Shown here: piece after piece, positions 25,168 through 33,410 of the stretch
Layout of the letters: each line of letters begins with the position of its first letter
How positions within the stretch are numbered: the first letter of the stretch is position 1
Assembly (NCBI GenBank): GCA_964483405.1
Contig: CAZABC010000005.1
Span: forward strand, 62,001-126,000
Source of the DNA: CAZABC01 sp964483405
Lineage (GTDB): Bacteria; Chloroflexota; Limnocylindria; Limnocylindrales; CSP1-4
DNA length: 64,000 nucleotides
Direction of reading: 5' to 3'
Program-made: the position numbers and the translations under genes
The notes under the pieces: generated by a model
Told to the model about the DNA's origin: nothing
The model's database searches: none
What the model saw: only the letters and a program-made list of their open reading frames with translations

Positions 25168-25968
25168 ATGGCCGCACCCACCCTCCCGACCACCGAGCCC
25201 CCGCTCCCGGCGGACGACCCGACGCTCTTCGAGCTCGACCTCCGCGGGCTCCGCGAGCGATGGGCGACCTCCGCCGCCCGGTCGCCGATGAGCGCGGAGG
25301 CGATGACCGGGGCGGACCGACGGGCCCAGGCGGTCGGCGTCCCCGGTGAGCGGCTGATGGAGCATGCCGGCGCCGCGGTGGCCGCGGCGACCCGCGCCCT
25401 GGCGCTCGCCACCGAGCGCCCCGCGGCGGGCCCGGTCCTCGTCCTCTGCGGCCCCGGGAACAACGGCGGCGACGGGTTCGTCGCGGCCCGCCACCTCGCC
25501 CGGCACGGGATCGCCGTCGTCGTCGCCCTCGTCGCGACGGCCGGGCGTCCCGGGACGCCCGACGCGGCCCGCAACTGGGACCGACTCGACGGCGTCGAGG
25601 GCGTCGAGCGGATCCACGTCGCCGGCGCCCGCGACATCGCGATCCTCGGTGGCCACGTCGAGCGGGTCGCCGTCGTCGTGGACGCCCTGCTCGGGACGGG
25701 CGTCGACGGGGTCCTTCGGGAGCCGGTCCGGTCCGCGGTCGAGCTGGTCGCCCGCGCCCGGGAGGCCGGCGTCCCGGTCGTGGCGGTGGATACGCCGACC
25801 GCCGTCGACCTGTCGTCCGGCCAGCCGTCTGACCCGGTCGTCCGGGCCGACCTCACCGTGACCTTCCACCGCCCGAAGACCGGCCTCCAGACACGGGTCG
25901 GACGAGCGCTCGCCGGGCGAATCCTCGTCGCCCCCATCGGCATCCCACCCGAGGCCGACCGCGGATGA
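25168..25968 (+). CDS. nnrE: NAD(P)H-hydrate epimerase (YjeF N-terminal domain)
   Basis: A 266-residue metabolite-repair enzyme that interconverts the R and S hydrates of NADH and NADPH. After about 50 variable residues come GVPGERLMEHAGAAVA, the Rossmann loop LVLCGPGNNGGDGFVAARHLA and VVDALLGTGVDG, all YjeF_N hallmarks, and the catalytic Asp region AVDTPTAVDLSSG. Many bacteria fuse it to the NnrD dehydratase; here the dehydratase part is missing and must be encoded elsewhere. The stop overlaps the next small gene. Confidence 0.9.
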   Translation: MAAPTLPTTEPPLPADDPTLFELDLRGLRERWATSAARSPMSAEAMTGADRRAQAVGVPGERLMEHAGAAVAAATRALALATERPAAGPVLVLCGPGNNGGDGFVAARHLARHGIAVVVALVATAGRPGTPDAARNWDRLDGVEGVERIHVAGARDIAILGGHVERVAVVVDALLGTGVDGVLREPVRSAVELVARAREAGVPVVAVDTPTAVDLSSGQPSDPVVRADLTVTFHRPKTGLQTRVGRALAGRILVAPIGIPPEADRG

Positions 25969-26186
25969 GCGCCGACGATCCCGACGGGACCCGCGGCCCG
26001 CGCGCGGTCCTCCTCGTCGCCGGCGCGATCGTCGCGCTCGTCCTCGGCGCGGCCGTCCTGACCTCGCTCCTCCCCGACGAGGTCCAGGCGGTCGTCTTCC
26101 GCACGCCGCTCGCGATCGCCGTCCTCGTCGTCGGCACCGTCCTCGTCCTCTGGCGCGTCGCCATCCGACGCCCGCCCGCTGCCTGA
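25965..26186 (+). CDS. Small two-helix membrane protein
   Basis: A 73-residue protein with two membrane helices (AVLLVAGAIVALVLGAAVLTSLL and AIAVLVVGTVLVLWRVAI) and a short basic C-terminus. Its ATG lies inside the nnrE stop (ATGA), which argues that it is a real, coupled gene. I do not recognise the family. Confidence 0.6.
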   Translation: MSADDPDGTRGPRAVLLVAGAIVALVLGAAVLTSLLPDEVQAVVFRTPLAIAVLVVGTVLVLWRVAIRRPPAA

Positions 26187-26206
26187 CCGGCCAAGGAGGC
26201 CCGCCC

Positions 26207-27862
26207 ATGATCCCGGCCGCGCCGCTCGACCCCGACCGGCCCGACCCCGCCCCCCTCGTCCGCCGCGCCCGCGACCTCGCGACGCTCGCCGACGAGACCT
26301 GGGACCTCGTCGTCGTCGGCGGCGGGATCACCGGGGCCGGCGTCCTGCTCGACGCCGTTTCGCGCGGCCTGCGGGCCGCCCTCGTCGAGCAGGAGGACGT
26401 CGCCTACGGCACCTCGAGCCGGTCGTCGCGGCTCATCCACGGCGGCCTCCGCTACCTCGAGCAGTACCATGTCGGGCTCGTCCGCGAGGCCCTCTCGGAG
26501 CGGGCCAGGCTGCTCGACCTAGCCCCTCACCTGGTGAGCCTCAAGCCGCTCCTCTTCCCGCTCTACGGCCCGCCGCTCGTGACCCGGGCGTTCTACGGCG
26601 CGGGGATCGGCTTCTACGACCTGCTCGGATCGGCGAGGCGCGGCGGCGCGAGTCGTCACCTCGGCGTCAAGGCCGTCCTCGAGATGGCGCCGCCGCTGCG
26701 GCGCGACGGTCTCCGTGGCGGCATCGTCTACCACGACGCGGTCGAGGACGACGCGCGCTTCGCCCTCGCGGTCGTCCGGACGGCACAGGCGCTCGGCGGG
26801 ATCGCCGTCACCCGGGCCCGGGCGACCGGGCTCCGGCTCGAGGGCGGACGCATCGCCGGCGTCAGCGTGCACGACCGGCTCACCGGCGCCGAGCTCGCGG
26901 TCCGGGCCCGCCGGGTCATCGACGCGACAGGTGTCTGGGCGTCCGTCCCCGATGGCCCGCTCGGCGCGGGGCTCCGGCTCGTCCCGACCCGGGGCGCCCA
27001 TCTCGTCGTCCCCCGCGATCGGATCCCGGTCCGCCACGGGATGACGATCCGCGTCCCGGGCAAGGTCGTCTTCATCGTGCCCTGGCCCGACTTCTGGCTC
27101 GTCGGGACCACCGACGAGCCCGACAGCGGCTCGCCCGAGCGCCCGATCGCGAGCGCGGCCGAGGTGGATCGGCTGCTCGGCGTCGTCAACTCGTCGCTCG
27201 ATGTCGGCCTGACCCGGGCGGACGTCGCGGGCGTCTACGCCGGTCTTCGGCCGCTCGTCGGCGACACGAAGGACGGCTCGACGATCAAGGTCTCCCGCGA
27301 GCACAAGATCCGGGTCGACGCGACCGGGCTCGTCCGGATCAGCGGCGGCAAGTACACGACGTACCGGATCATGGCCGCCGACGCGGTCGACGCCGCGCTC
27401 GGCGACGATGCCGGCCGCCGGCCGTCGGCGACGGCCGAGCTCCCGCTCCGCGGCGCGGCACCGCGGTCGACGCTCCGAATGCTCGCCGAGCGCTTCGAGA
27501 TCGAGCGGGCGATGGATCCGCGGATCGCGGCCCGCCTCGTCGCCCGGTTCGGCACGGAGGCGGCCGACGTCGTCGCCCTCGGCGCCGAGACCGGGCTCCT
27601 CGCCCCGCTCGCACCGGACCGGCCGCACGTCGAGGCGGAGGTCGTCTGGGCGGCCCGCGAGGAGGGCGCCCTGTCGCTCGACGACGTCCTCGCCCGTCGG
27701 ACGCGGCTCGCGGTCGAGCTGCCCGATCGGGGCGCGGCGATCGCCGGTCGGGTCGCCGACCTGCTCGGCACCGAGCTCGGCTGGGACGCCGCGCGCCGAG
27801 CGGCCGAGGTCGACGACTATCTCGCCTCGGCCCGCCGGGAGTACGGCGTCCCGCCCGCCTGA
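26207..27862 (+). CDS. glpD: Glycerol-3-phosphate dehydrogenase, FAD-dependent
   Basis: A 551-residue membrane-associated flavoenzyme oxidizing glycerol 3-phosphate to dihydroxyacetone phosphate and feeding electrons to quinones. It has the FAD dinucleotide fold VVGGGITGAGVLLDAVSRGL, then EQEDVAYGTSSRSSRLIHGGLRYLEQ and, near residue 380, VRISGGKYTTYRIMA. A C-terminal helical domain completes the usual length. AAGGAGG precedes the ATG. It forms an operon with glpK 31 bases downstream; no glycerol facilitator gene is beside them. Confidence 0.95.
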   Translation: MIPAAPLDPDRPDPAPLVRRARDLATLADETWDLVVVGGGITGAGVLLDAVSRGLRAALVEQEDVAYGTSSRSSRLIHGGLRYLEQYHVGLVREALSERARLLDLAPHLVSLKPLLFPLYGPPLVTRAFYGAGIGFYDLLGSARRGGASRHLGVKAVLEMAPPLRRDGLRGGIVYHDAVEDDARFALAVVRTAQALGGIAVTRARATGLRLEGGRIAGVSVHDRLTGAELAVRARRVIDATGVWASVPDGPLGAGLRLVPTRGAHLVVPRDRIPVRHGMTIRVPGKVVFIVPWPDFWLVGTTDEPDSGSPERPIASAAEVDRLLGVVNSSLDVGLTRADVAGVYAGLRPLVGDTKDGSTIKVSREHKIRVDATGLVRISGGKYTTYRIMAADAVDAALGDDAGRRPSATAELPLRGAAPRSTLRMLAERFEIERAMDPRIAARLVARFGTEAADVVALGAETGLLAPLAPDRPHVEAEVVWAAREEGALSLDDVLARRTRLAVELPDRGAAIAGRVADLLGTELGWDAARRAAEVDDYLASARREYGVPPA

Positions 27863-27893
27863 TCGAGCCGCATCGCACAGGGAGGCATCGACC

Positions 27894-29402
27894 GTGCCCG
27901 GACCGTTCGTCATGGCCCTCGACCAGGGAACGACGTCGTCGCGGGCGATCGTCTTCGGTCTCGACGGCCGACCGGTCGCCTCGGCCCAGCACGAGTTCCC
28001 GCAGCGCTACCCGGCGCCGGGCCACGTCACCCACGACCCCGAGGCGATCTGGGCGTCGCAGCATCGGGCCGCCCGCGAGGCGATCTCGGCGGCCGGCCTG
28101 CGAGCGGCGGACCTGGCGGCGATCGGCGTGACGAACCAGCGCGAGACCGTCGTCGTCTGGGAGCGCGCCACCGGGCTTCCCGTCGCCGACGCGATCGTCT
28201 GGCAGAGCCGGATCACGGCGCCGGCCTGCGATCGCCTCCGCGCGGACGGGCATGAGCCGACGTTCAGGGCCCGGACCGGCCTGCCGCTCGACGCCTACTT
28301 CAGCGGCCCCAAGATCGCCCACATCCTCGATGCGGGCCCCGGGCTCCGGGCCCGGGCCGAGCGGGGCGAGCTTGCGGCCGGAACGATCGACAGCTTCCTG
28401 CTCTGGCGGCTGACCGGCGGGCGGCTCCACGTCACCGACGTGTCCAACGCGAGCCGGACGCTTCTCTTCGACATCCATCGGCTCGTCTGGGACGAGGAGC
28501 TCTGCGCGATCGTCGGGGTCCCGCCGGCGATGCTTCCCGAGGTCCGCGCGACGAGCGAGGTCTACGGCGTGACCGACCCGGCGATCCTCGGGGCGGCCGT
28601 GCCGATCGGGGCCGCGGTCGGCGACCAGCAGGGCGCGCTGTTCGGGCAGGCCTGCCACGCCGCGGGCAGCGCCAAGAACACCTATGGGACGGGCGCCTTC
28701 CTGCTCCTCAGCACGGGGGCCACCCCGGTCGACTCGGCGCGCGGCCTGCTGACGACCGTCGGCTGGCGGATCGGGGCCGACGGTCCGGTGACGTACGCCC
28801 TCGAGGGGTCGGTGTTCATCGCCGGGGCCGCCGTCCAGTGGCTCCGCGACGGGCTCGGGGCCATCCGGGACTCGGCCGAGGCCGAGGCGCTCGCGGCGAC
28901 CGTCGAGGACACGGGCGGCGTCTACGTCGTGCCGGCCTTCGTCGGGCTCGGCGCGCCGCACTGGGATCCGCGTGCCCGTGGCGCGATCGTCGGGATCACC
29001 CGCGGGACGGGCCTCGGCCACATCGCCCGGGCGACGATCGAGTCGATCGCCTACCAGGTGACCGACGTGCTCGAGGCGATGGAGGCCGACGCCGGCCGCG
29101 ATCTCGACGTCGTTCGCGTCGACGGCGGCGCCGCCGCGAACGACATGCTCCTCCGGTTCCAGGCGGACCTCCTCGGCGTCCCGGTGGAGCGGCCCGTCGT
29201 CACCGAGACGACGGCGCTCGGGGCCGCGCTGCTGGCCGGCCTCGCCGTCGGGGTCTGGCGGGACCCGGCCGAGGCCGCGGCGACCTGGGCGCTCGACCGG
29301 CGCTTCGAGCCCTCGATGGACGAGGTCCGCCGTAGCCGGCTCCTGGGTGAGTGGCACCGGGCCGTCGATCGGTCTCGCGACTGGGCTCGCGACGAGGTCT
29401 GA
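27894..29402 (+). CDS. glpK: Glycerol kinase
   Basis: A 502-residue FGGY kinase phosphorylating glycerol for the GlpD enzyme encoded just before. The start has MALDQGTTSSRAIVF, followed by GVTNQRETVVVWERATG, VWQSRITAP, NTYGTGAFLLL and VRVDGGAAANDMLLRFQADLLGVPV (split by residue), all diagnostic for GlpK. The GTG at 27894 follows GGGAGG. The length equals that of E. coli GlpK. Confidence 0.96.
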   Translation: MPGPFVMALDQGTTSSRAIVFGLDGRPVASAQHEFPQRYPAPGHVTHDPEAIWASQHRAAREAISAAGLRAADLAAIGVTNQRETVVVWERATGLPVADAIVWQSRITAPACDRLRADGHEPTFRARTGLPLDAYFSGPKIAHILDAGPGLRARAERGELAAGTIDSFLLWRLTGGRLHVTDVSNASRTLLFDIHRLVWDEELCAIVGVPPAMLPEVRATSEVYGVTDPAILGAAVPIGAAVGDQQGALFGQACHAAGSAKNTYGTGAFLLLSTGATPVDSARGLLTTVGWRIGADGPVTYALEGSVFIAGAAVQWLRDGLGAIRDSAEAEALAATVEDTGGVYVVPAFVGLGAPHWDPRARGAIVGITRGTGLGHIARATIESIAYQVTDVLEAMEADAGRDLDVVRVDGGAAANDMLLRFQADLLGVPVERPVVTETTALGAALLAGLAVGVWRDPAEAAATWALDRRFEPSMDEVRRSRLLGEWHRAVDRSRDWARDEV

Positions 29403-29432
29403 CGGACCCTGCGGCGAGGCCAAGGAACCCCC

Positions 29433-29494
29433 TTGTGCGGGCCATCGGCCGCGCGTACACTCCGCCGGTATCCATCCGCGGGCAGGGCCCGCGG
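29433..29494 (+). promoter_or_regulatory. Promoter and leader hairpin before the CxxC-x17-CxxC gene
   Basis: TTGTGC (29433-29438), exactly 17 bases, then TACACT (29456-29461) make the best -35/-10 pair seen in the window. A perfect 8-bp hairpin CCGCGGGC-AGG-GCCCGCGG (29476-29494) starts about 8 bases after the expected transcription start, and the untranslated leader is about 115 bases. Confidence 0.65.
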
Positions 29495-29581
29495 TAACCC
29501 GGGCGTAGCACGTCGACGCACTCGGCTCCTCTCACGGTCGCCGCGAGAACGACGAGGGATCACGGCTACCGGAACGAGGGA

Positions 29582-29968
29582 GTGCTGGTGTACTCGGACA
29601 AGGACCTGACGTGCGTTGACTGCGGTCAGTCGTTCGTCTTCACCGCCCGCGACCAGGAGTTCTACGCGAGCCGCGGCTTCACGGAGCCACGCCGCTGTGC
29701 GAGCTGTCGGGCCGCGAAGAAGGCCCAGCGCGACGGCGGCGGCTCCGGCGTCGGCTCGTACGGCCCGGGCGGCTCGTACTCCGCCGGGGGCTACAGCGAC
29801 GGCGGCTACGGTGGTGGCGGCTACGGCGGGTCGCGTGACCGCGGGCCACGCCAGATGTTCACGGCCACCTGCTCGCAGTGCGGCAACGAGGCGCAGCTCC
29901 CGTTCCGCCCGACGAACGGCAAGCCCGTCTACTGCAGCGACTGCTTCCGGACGATGCGCGGGGCCTGA
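29582..29968 (+). CDS. Two-zinc-ribbon protein with CxxC-x17-CxxC domain
   Basis: A 128-residue protein. Residues 10-45 form a ribbon CVDCGQSFVFTARDQEFYASRGF...CASC; a flexible Gly/Tyr/Ser segment (GGYSDGGYGGGGYGG) follows; residues 98-122 are CSQCG with 17 residues before CSDC, the CxxC-x17-CxxC domain. Both ribbons should bind zinc. The Gly/Tyr-rich middle resembles RNA-binding or condensate-forming linkers, so RNA contact is a reasonable guess. GTG at 29582 or 29588 can serve as start, with GGGAG just before. A strong terminator follows. Confidence 0.85.
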   Translation: MLVYSDKDLTCVDCGQSFVFTARDQEFYASRGFTEPRRCASCRAAKKAQRDGGGSGVGSYGPGGSYSAGGYSDGGYGGGGYGGSRDRGPRQMFTATCSQCGNEAQLPFRPTNGKPVYCSDCFRTMRGA

Positions 29969-30003
29969 CCCGCCCGCGGGTCCCGTCCCGCTCGCCGGAC
30001 TCC

Positions 30004-30031
30004 AAGACCCGGGCTGCCCGCCCGGGTCTTT
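30004..30031. terminator. Intrinsic terminator between convergent genes
   Basis: AAGACCCGGGC (30004-30014), loop TGCCC, then the exact complement ending CTT plus T. The symmetrical A and T flanks make it usable from both strands, ending the zinc-ribbon gene and plsY. Confidence 0.8.
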
Positions 30032-30046
30032 GCCTTCCCGGCGCCG

Positions 30047-30706
30047 TCAGTGGCTGCGCCGACCGCCGAGCAGGTCGAGGTCGAACCGCCGCTCGGTGCC
30101 GTGGAGCAGCCGGTGGATGTTGTCGGCATGGGCGATCCAGATGATCCCGACCCCGGCGGCCGTGTAGACGACGAACAGGAAGGGCATCGCCCCGCCGCCG
30201 ACGATCCAGATGGCGAGCATCGCCGGGACGAGGGCGAGCGACCCGAGCAGCGACCCGAGCGACACGAAGCCGCTCCAGAGTACGACGCCGACGAACACCG
30301 GCGCGGCGAGGACGACGGCCAGCGGCTGGATGACGAGGAGCGTCCCGACGCCCGTCCCGACGCCGCGGCCGCCGCCGAAGCCGAGGAAGACCGAGCGCGT
30401 CGACCCGACGAGCGCGGCGAGCCCGCAGATCGCCTCGATCGCCGGCTCACCGGTGACGACGCGGGCCGCGAGGACGGGCAGGGCGCCCTTCGCGAGATCG
30501 CCGAGGACGACGACCGCGGCCCACTTCCGGCCGAGGGCGCGGAGGGCGTTCGTCCCACCGGTCCGGCCGGAGCCGACCGTCCGCGGGTCCGGTCCTCCCG
30601 CTGCCCGGGCGACGAGCACCCCGACCGGGATCGAGCCGGCGAGGTAGGCGGCGACGGCGAGTGCGACACGGATGAGCAGGTCGCCGAGATCCACCGCGGG
30701 CTCCAT
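30047..30706 (-). CDS. plsY: Glycerol-3-phosphate acyltransferase PlsY
   Basis: A 219-residue membrane acyltransferase making lysophosphatidate from acyl phosphate and glycerol 3-phosphate, the first step of phospholipid synthesis. It shows YLAGSIPVGVLVARAAGGPDPR, VGSGRTGGTNALRALG (the GSGN.GATN loop), GDLAKGALPVL and GFGGGRGVGTGVGTLL, with five to six membrane helices. The ATG at 30706 is chosen over an in-frame start 74 codons upstream, which would run over the divergent lpd promoter. A TATCCT hexamer at 30757-30752 is a likely -10. Confidence 0.92.
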   Translation of the reverse strand: MEPAVDLGDLLIRVALAVAAYLAGSIPVGVLVARAAGGPDPRTVGSGRTGGTNALRALGRKWAAVVVLGDLAKGALPVLAARVVTGEPAIEAICGLAALVGSTRSVFLGFGGGRGVGTGVGTLLVIQPLAVVLAAPVFVGVVLWSGFVSLGSLLGSLALVPAMLAIWIVGGGAMPFLFVVYTAAGVGIIWIAHADNIHRLLHGTERRFDLDLLGGRRSH

Positions 30707-30805
30707 GCGGGCGCCGGACCGCCCGATGGTCCGCTCGCCGGGGCCGAAGGATAGCACCGCGCCCCGGCGCGACCGCCTCCGTTGCGCCCGATCGGGGCCG
30801 CCGCG

Positions 30806-30818
30806 TACCATCCCCGGG
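30806..30818 (+). promoter_or_regulatory. Leaderless-type promoter of the dehydrogenase operon
   Basis: TACCAT (30806-30811) lies seven bases before an ATG at 30819 that opens a 17-codon frame rather than the enzyme gene. No Shine-Dalgarno is present. Confidence 0.5.
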
Positions 30819-30872
30819 ATGACCCCCCACGCCCGCCGCCCCGGCGCCGGCGCTTCGCTCGAGGCTTCCTGA
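30819..30872 (+). CDS. Putative 17-residue leader peptide upstream of lpd
   Basis: ATG at 30819 opens a frame of 17 codons (Pro, Arg, Ala and Gly rich: starts MTPHARRP) closed by TGA at 30870-30872. Only three bases separate its stop from the ATG of the dihydrolipoyl dehydrogenase. The ATG lies at the expected position for a leaderless transcript, and the enzyme ATG has no good ribosome site of its own, so ribosomes finishing the leader could restart on it. It could also be chance. Confidence 0.4.
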   Translation: MTPHARRPGAGASLEAS

Positions 30873-30875
30873 CCC

Positions 30876-32318
30876 ATGGCCGTCGGCTCGTCCAACTCCT
30901 TCGACGTCGTCGTCCTCGGCGCCGGCACCGGCGGCTACTCGGCCGCCTTCCGCGCGGCGCAGCTCGGCCTCCGGGTCGCGCTCGTCGACGAGGACAAGCT
31001 CGGCGGCACCTGCCTTCACCGCGGCTGCATCCCGACGAAGGCCCTCCTGGAGTCGGCGGCGGTCGCCGACCGGGTCCGCCACGCCAAGGACTTCGGCATC
31101 GGCGTCGGCGGCGACCCGGTCGTCGACTACGCGACCGTCGCCAAGCGCCGCGACCAGGTCGTCGGCCGGATGTGGAAGGGCCTCCAGTCGCTCGTCAAGA
31201 AGAACGGGGTGACCTGGATCGCCGGCCGTGGGCGCCTCGAGGGACCGACCCGCGTCCGAGTCGCCCTCGCCGGTGAGGACGGCACGGCGGGCGGCGGGGG
31301 CGAGATCCTGCTCGAGGCGACCGACGTCATCCTCGCGACCGGCTCGCGGGTGAAGTCGCTGCCGGGGCTCGTGCCGGACGGGCGGCGCATCGTGACCTCG
31401 GACGACGTGCTCGCGATGGACGCCCTGCCGTCCGATGCCATCGTCATCGGGGCGGGCGCGGTCGGCGTCGAGTTCGCATCGCTGTTCCACGATCTCGGGG
31501 TGAAGGTGACGCTCCTCGAGTACCTGCCGCGGATCGTCCCGCTCGAGGACGAGGAGGTGTCCGCGGCGCTGCGGCGGAGCTTCGAGCGGCGTGGGATCCG
31601 GGTGATGACCGACGCCCGCTTCGACCCGGCGGCGGTCGTCGCCGATGCCGACGGGGTGACGATCGTCGTCGGACCGGAGGGCGGCGAGGCCGAGACGCTG
31701 CGGACCGAGCTGCTCCTCGTCGCGACCGGGCGAGCGGCGAACGTCGAGGACGTCGGGCTGGAAACGACCCGCGCCCAGGTCGAGCGGGGCATCGTCGTCG
31801 TCGATGGCCGGATGCGGACCCGCGACCCGCATCTCTACGCGATCGGCGACATCGTCGGCGGGCTGTGGCTGGCCCACACCGCCGCCCACGAGGGGATCAT
31901 CGCGGCCCACACGATCGCCGGCGAGGCGGACGTCCACCCGATGGACTACGTCGCCCAGCCGCGGGCCACGTACTGCCGGCCGGAGGTCGCCTCGATCGGT
32001 TTGACCGAGGCCGGGGCGAAGGAGGCCGGCCACGAGGTCAAGATCGGCAAGGTCCCGTTCCAGGCGATCGGCAAGGCGATCATCGGCGGCGAGTACGACG
32101 GCTTCTGCAAGGTCGTCGCCGACGCGGCGACCGGCACCGTCCTCGGCGTCCACTTGATCGGGCCGCACGTGACCGACCTCGTCTCGGAGGCATCGGTCGG
32201 GCTGACGCTCGAGGCGGCCGCCTGGGAGATCGGTGCGGCGACCCACCCGCACCCGACGCTGTCGGAGGTCGTCGCGGAGGCGTCGATGGCCGTCGATGGC
32301 CGCTCGATCAACTTCTGA
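30876..32318 (+). CDS. lpdA: Dihydrolipoyl dehydrogenase (E3)
   Basis: A 480-residue FAD disulfide oxidoreductase that reoxidizes dihydrolipoyl groups of the E2 core with NAD. It has the FAD fold VVLGAGTGGYSAAFRAAQLG, the redox disulfide GGTCLHRGCIPTK, the NAD site VIGAGAVGVEFASLFHDLG, the second FAD motif LYAIGDIVGG and the catalytic His-Glu in the end segment HPHPTLSEV. It is the first enzyme gene of the lpd-E1alpha-E1beta-E2 set, and its start follows a possible leader peptide. Confidence 0.95.
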   Translation: MAVGSSNSFDVVVLGAGTGGYSAAFRAAQLGLRVALVDEDKLGGTCLHRGCIPTKALLESAAVADRVRHAKDFGIGVGGDPVVDYATVAKRRDQVVGRMWKGLQSLVKKNGVTWIAGRGRLEGPTRVRVALAGEDGTAGGGGEILLEATDVILATGSRVKSLPGLVPDGRRIVTSDDVLAMDALPSDAIVIGAGAVGVEFASLFHDLGVKVTLLEYLPRIVPLEDEEVSAALRRSFERRGIRVMTDARFDPAAVVADADGVTIVVGPEGGEAETLRTELLLVATGRAANVEDVGLETTRAQVERGIVVVDGRMRTRDPHLYAIGDIVGGLWLAHTAAHEGIIAAHTIAGEADVHPMDYVAQPRATYCRPEVASIGLTEAGAKEAGHEVKIGKVPFQAIGKAIIGGEYDGFCKVVADAATGTVLGVHLIGPHVTDLVSEASVGLTLEAAAWEIGAATHPHPTLSEVVAEASMAVDGRSINF

Positions 32319-32333
32319 GCCGGTGACGCGCCG

Positions 32334-33410
32334 GTGAACCGACCGCCGGGCGTCCTGGGCCACCCCGGCGAGGCCGTCGGACTGTCCGACGACGACCTGC
32401 GGGCGATGTACCGCCGGATGGCGCTCGCCCGGGCGCTCGACGAGCGGATGTGGATCCTCAACCGGGCCGGTCGCGCTCCGTTCGTCATCAGCGGCCAGGG
32501 CCACGAGGGCGCCCAGGTCGGGATCGCCCGGGCGCTGCGGCCCGGGGTCGACTGGGTCGCTCCCTTCTACCGCTCGATCGCGACCTGCCTGGCGATGGGG
32601 ATGACCCCGCGCGAGCTGATGCTCACCCAGTTCGCCAAGGCCGCCGACCCGTCGTCGGGCGGGCGCCAGATGCCGGGCCACTACGGCCACGCCGACCGGC
32701 GGATCGTCTCGGTCAGCTCGCCGGTCGCGACCCAGATCCTGCACGCCGTCGGGATCGCCCTCGCGGCCCGGATCCGGGGGCTCGACGAGGTCGCCGTCGC
32801 GATCATGGGCGAGGGGAGCTCCAACCAGGGCGACGTCCACGAGGCCCTCAACTTCGCGGCGATCCACCGCCTGCCGTTCGTTCTCGTCGTCGAGAACAAC
32901 GGCTACGCGATCAGCGTCCCGGCGGCCCGCCAGGTGTCGGTCCCGGACGTCGCGACCCGCGCCGTCGCCTACGGCATCCCCGGTGTCGTCGTCGACGGGC
33001 TCGACGTCCTCGGCTGCTACGCCGCGGCGGCCGAGGCGGTCGCCCGGGCCCGGTCGGGCGACGGTCCGACGCTCGTCGAGGCCAAGGTGACCCGTCTCAC
33101 CGGTCACTCGTCGGACGACCAGCAGACGAAGTACCGCCCCGAGGCGGAGCTCGAGGTCGAGCGCGGCCGAGACCCGCTGCCCCACTTCCGGGCGCTGCTC
33201 GCCGAGGCCGGCCTCCTCGACGACGCGACCGACGCGACGATCGCCGCGGAGATCCGGGCGACGGTCGAGGACGCGACGACCTATGCGGAGACCGCGCCCG
33301 ACCCGGCGCCCGAGACGCTCGGCTGGTGGGTCACCGCGGAGGACGGCCCGGCGGACTGGACCCCGCCATGGCGAGGCGTCGACGACGGGCCGCCCGGAGG
33401 GGCCGGCTGA
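32334..33410 (+). CDS. 2-oxoacid dehydrogenase E1 alpha subunit
   Basis: A 358-residue thiamine-pyrophosphate-binding subunit that decarboxylates a 2-oxoacid. It shows MALARALDERMWILNRAG, FYRSIATCLAMGMTP, GRQMPGHYG and the TPP/metal motif GEGSSNQGDVHEALNFAA...NNGYAISVP. The pattern (SSGGRQMPGH, TGHSSDDQQTKYR) is closer to branched-chain 2-oxoacid dehydrogenase than to pyruvate dehydrogenase. The GTG start has no clear ribosome site, so coupling to lpd 15 bases upstream is probable. Its stop overlaps the E1 beta start by one base. Confidence 0.9.
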   Translation: MNRPPGVLGHPGEAVGLSDDDLRAMYRRMALARALDERMWILNRAGRAPFVISGQGHEGAQVGIARALRPGVDWVAPFYRSIATCLAMGMTPRELMLTQFAKAADPSSGGRQMPGHYGHADRRIVSVSSPVATQILHAVGIALAARIRGLDEVAVAIMGEGSSNQGDVHEALNFAAIHRLPFVLVVENNGYAISVPAARQVSVPDVATRAVAYGIPGVVVDGLDVLGCYAAAAEAVARARSGDGPTLVEAKVTRLTGHSSDDQQTKYRPEAELEVERGRDPLPHFRALLAEAGLLDDATDATIAAEIRATVEDATTYAETAPDPAPETLGWWVTAEDGPADWTPPWRGVDDGPPGGAG

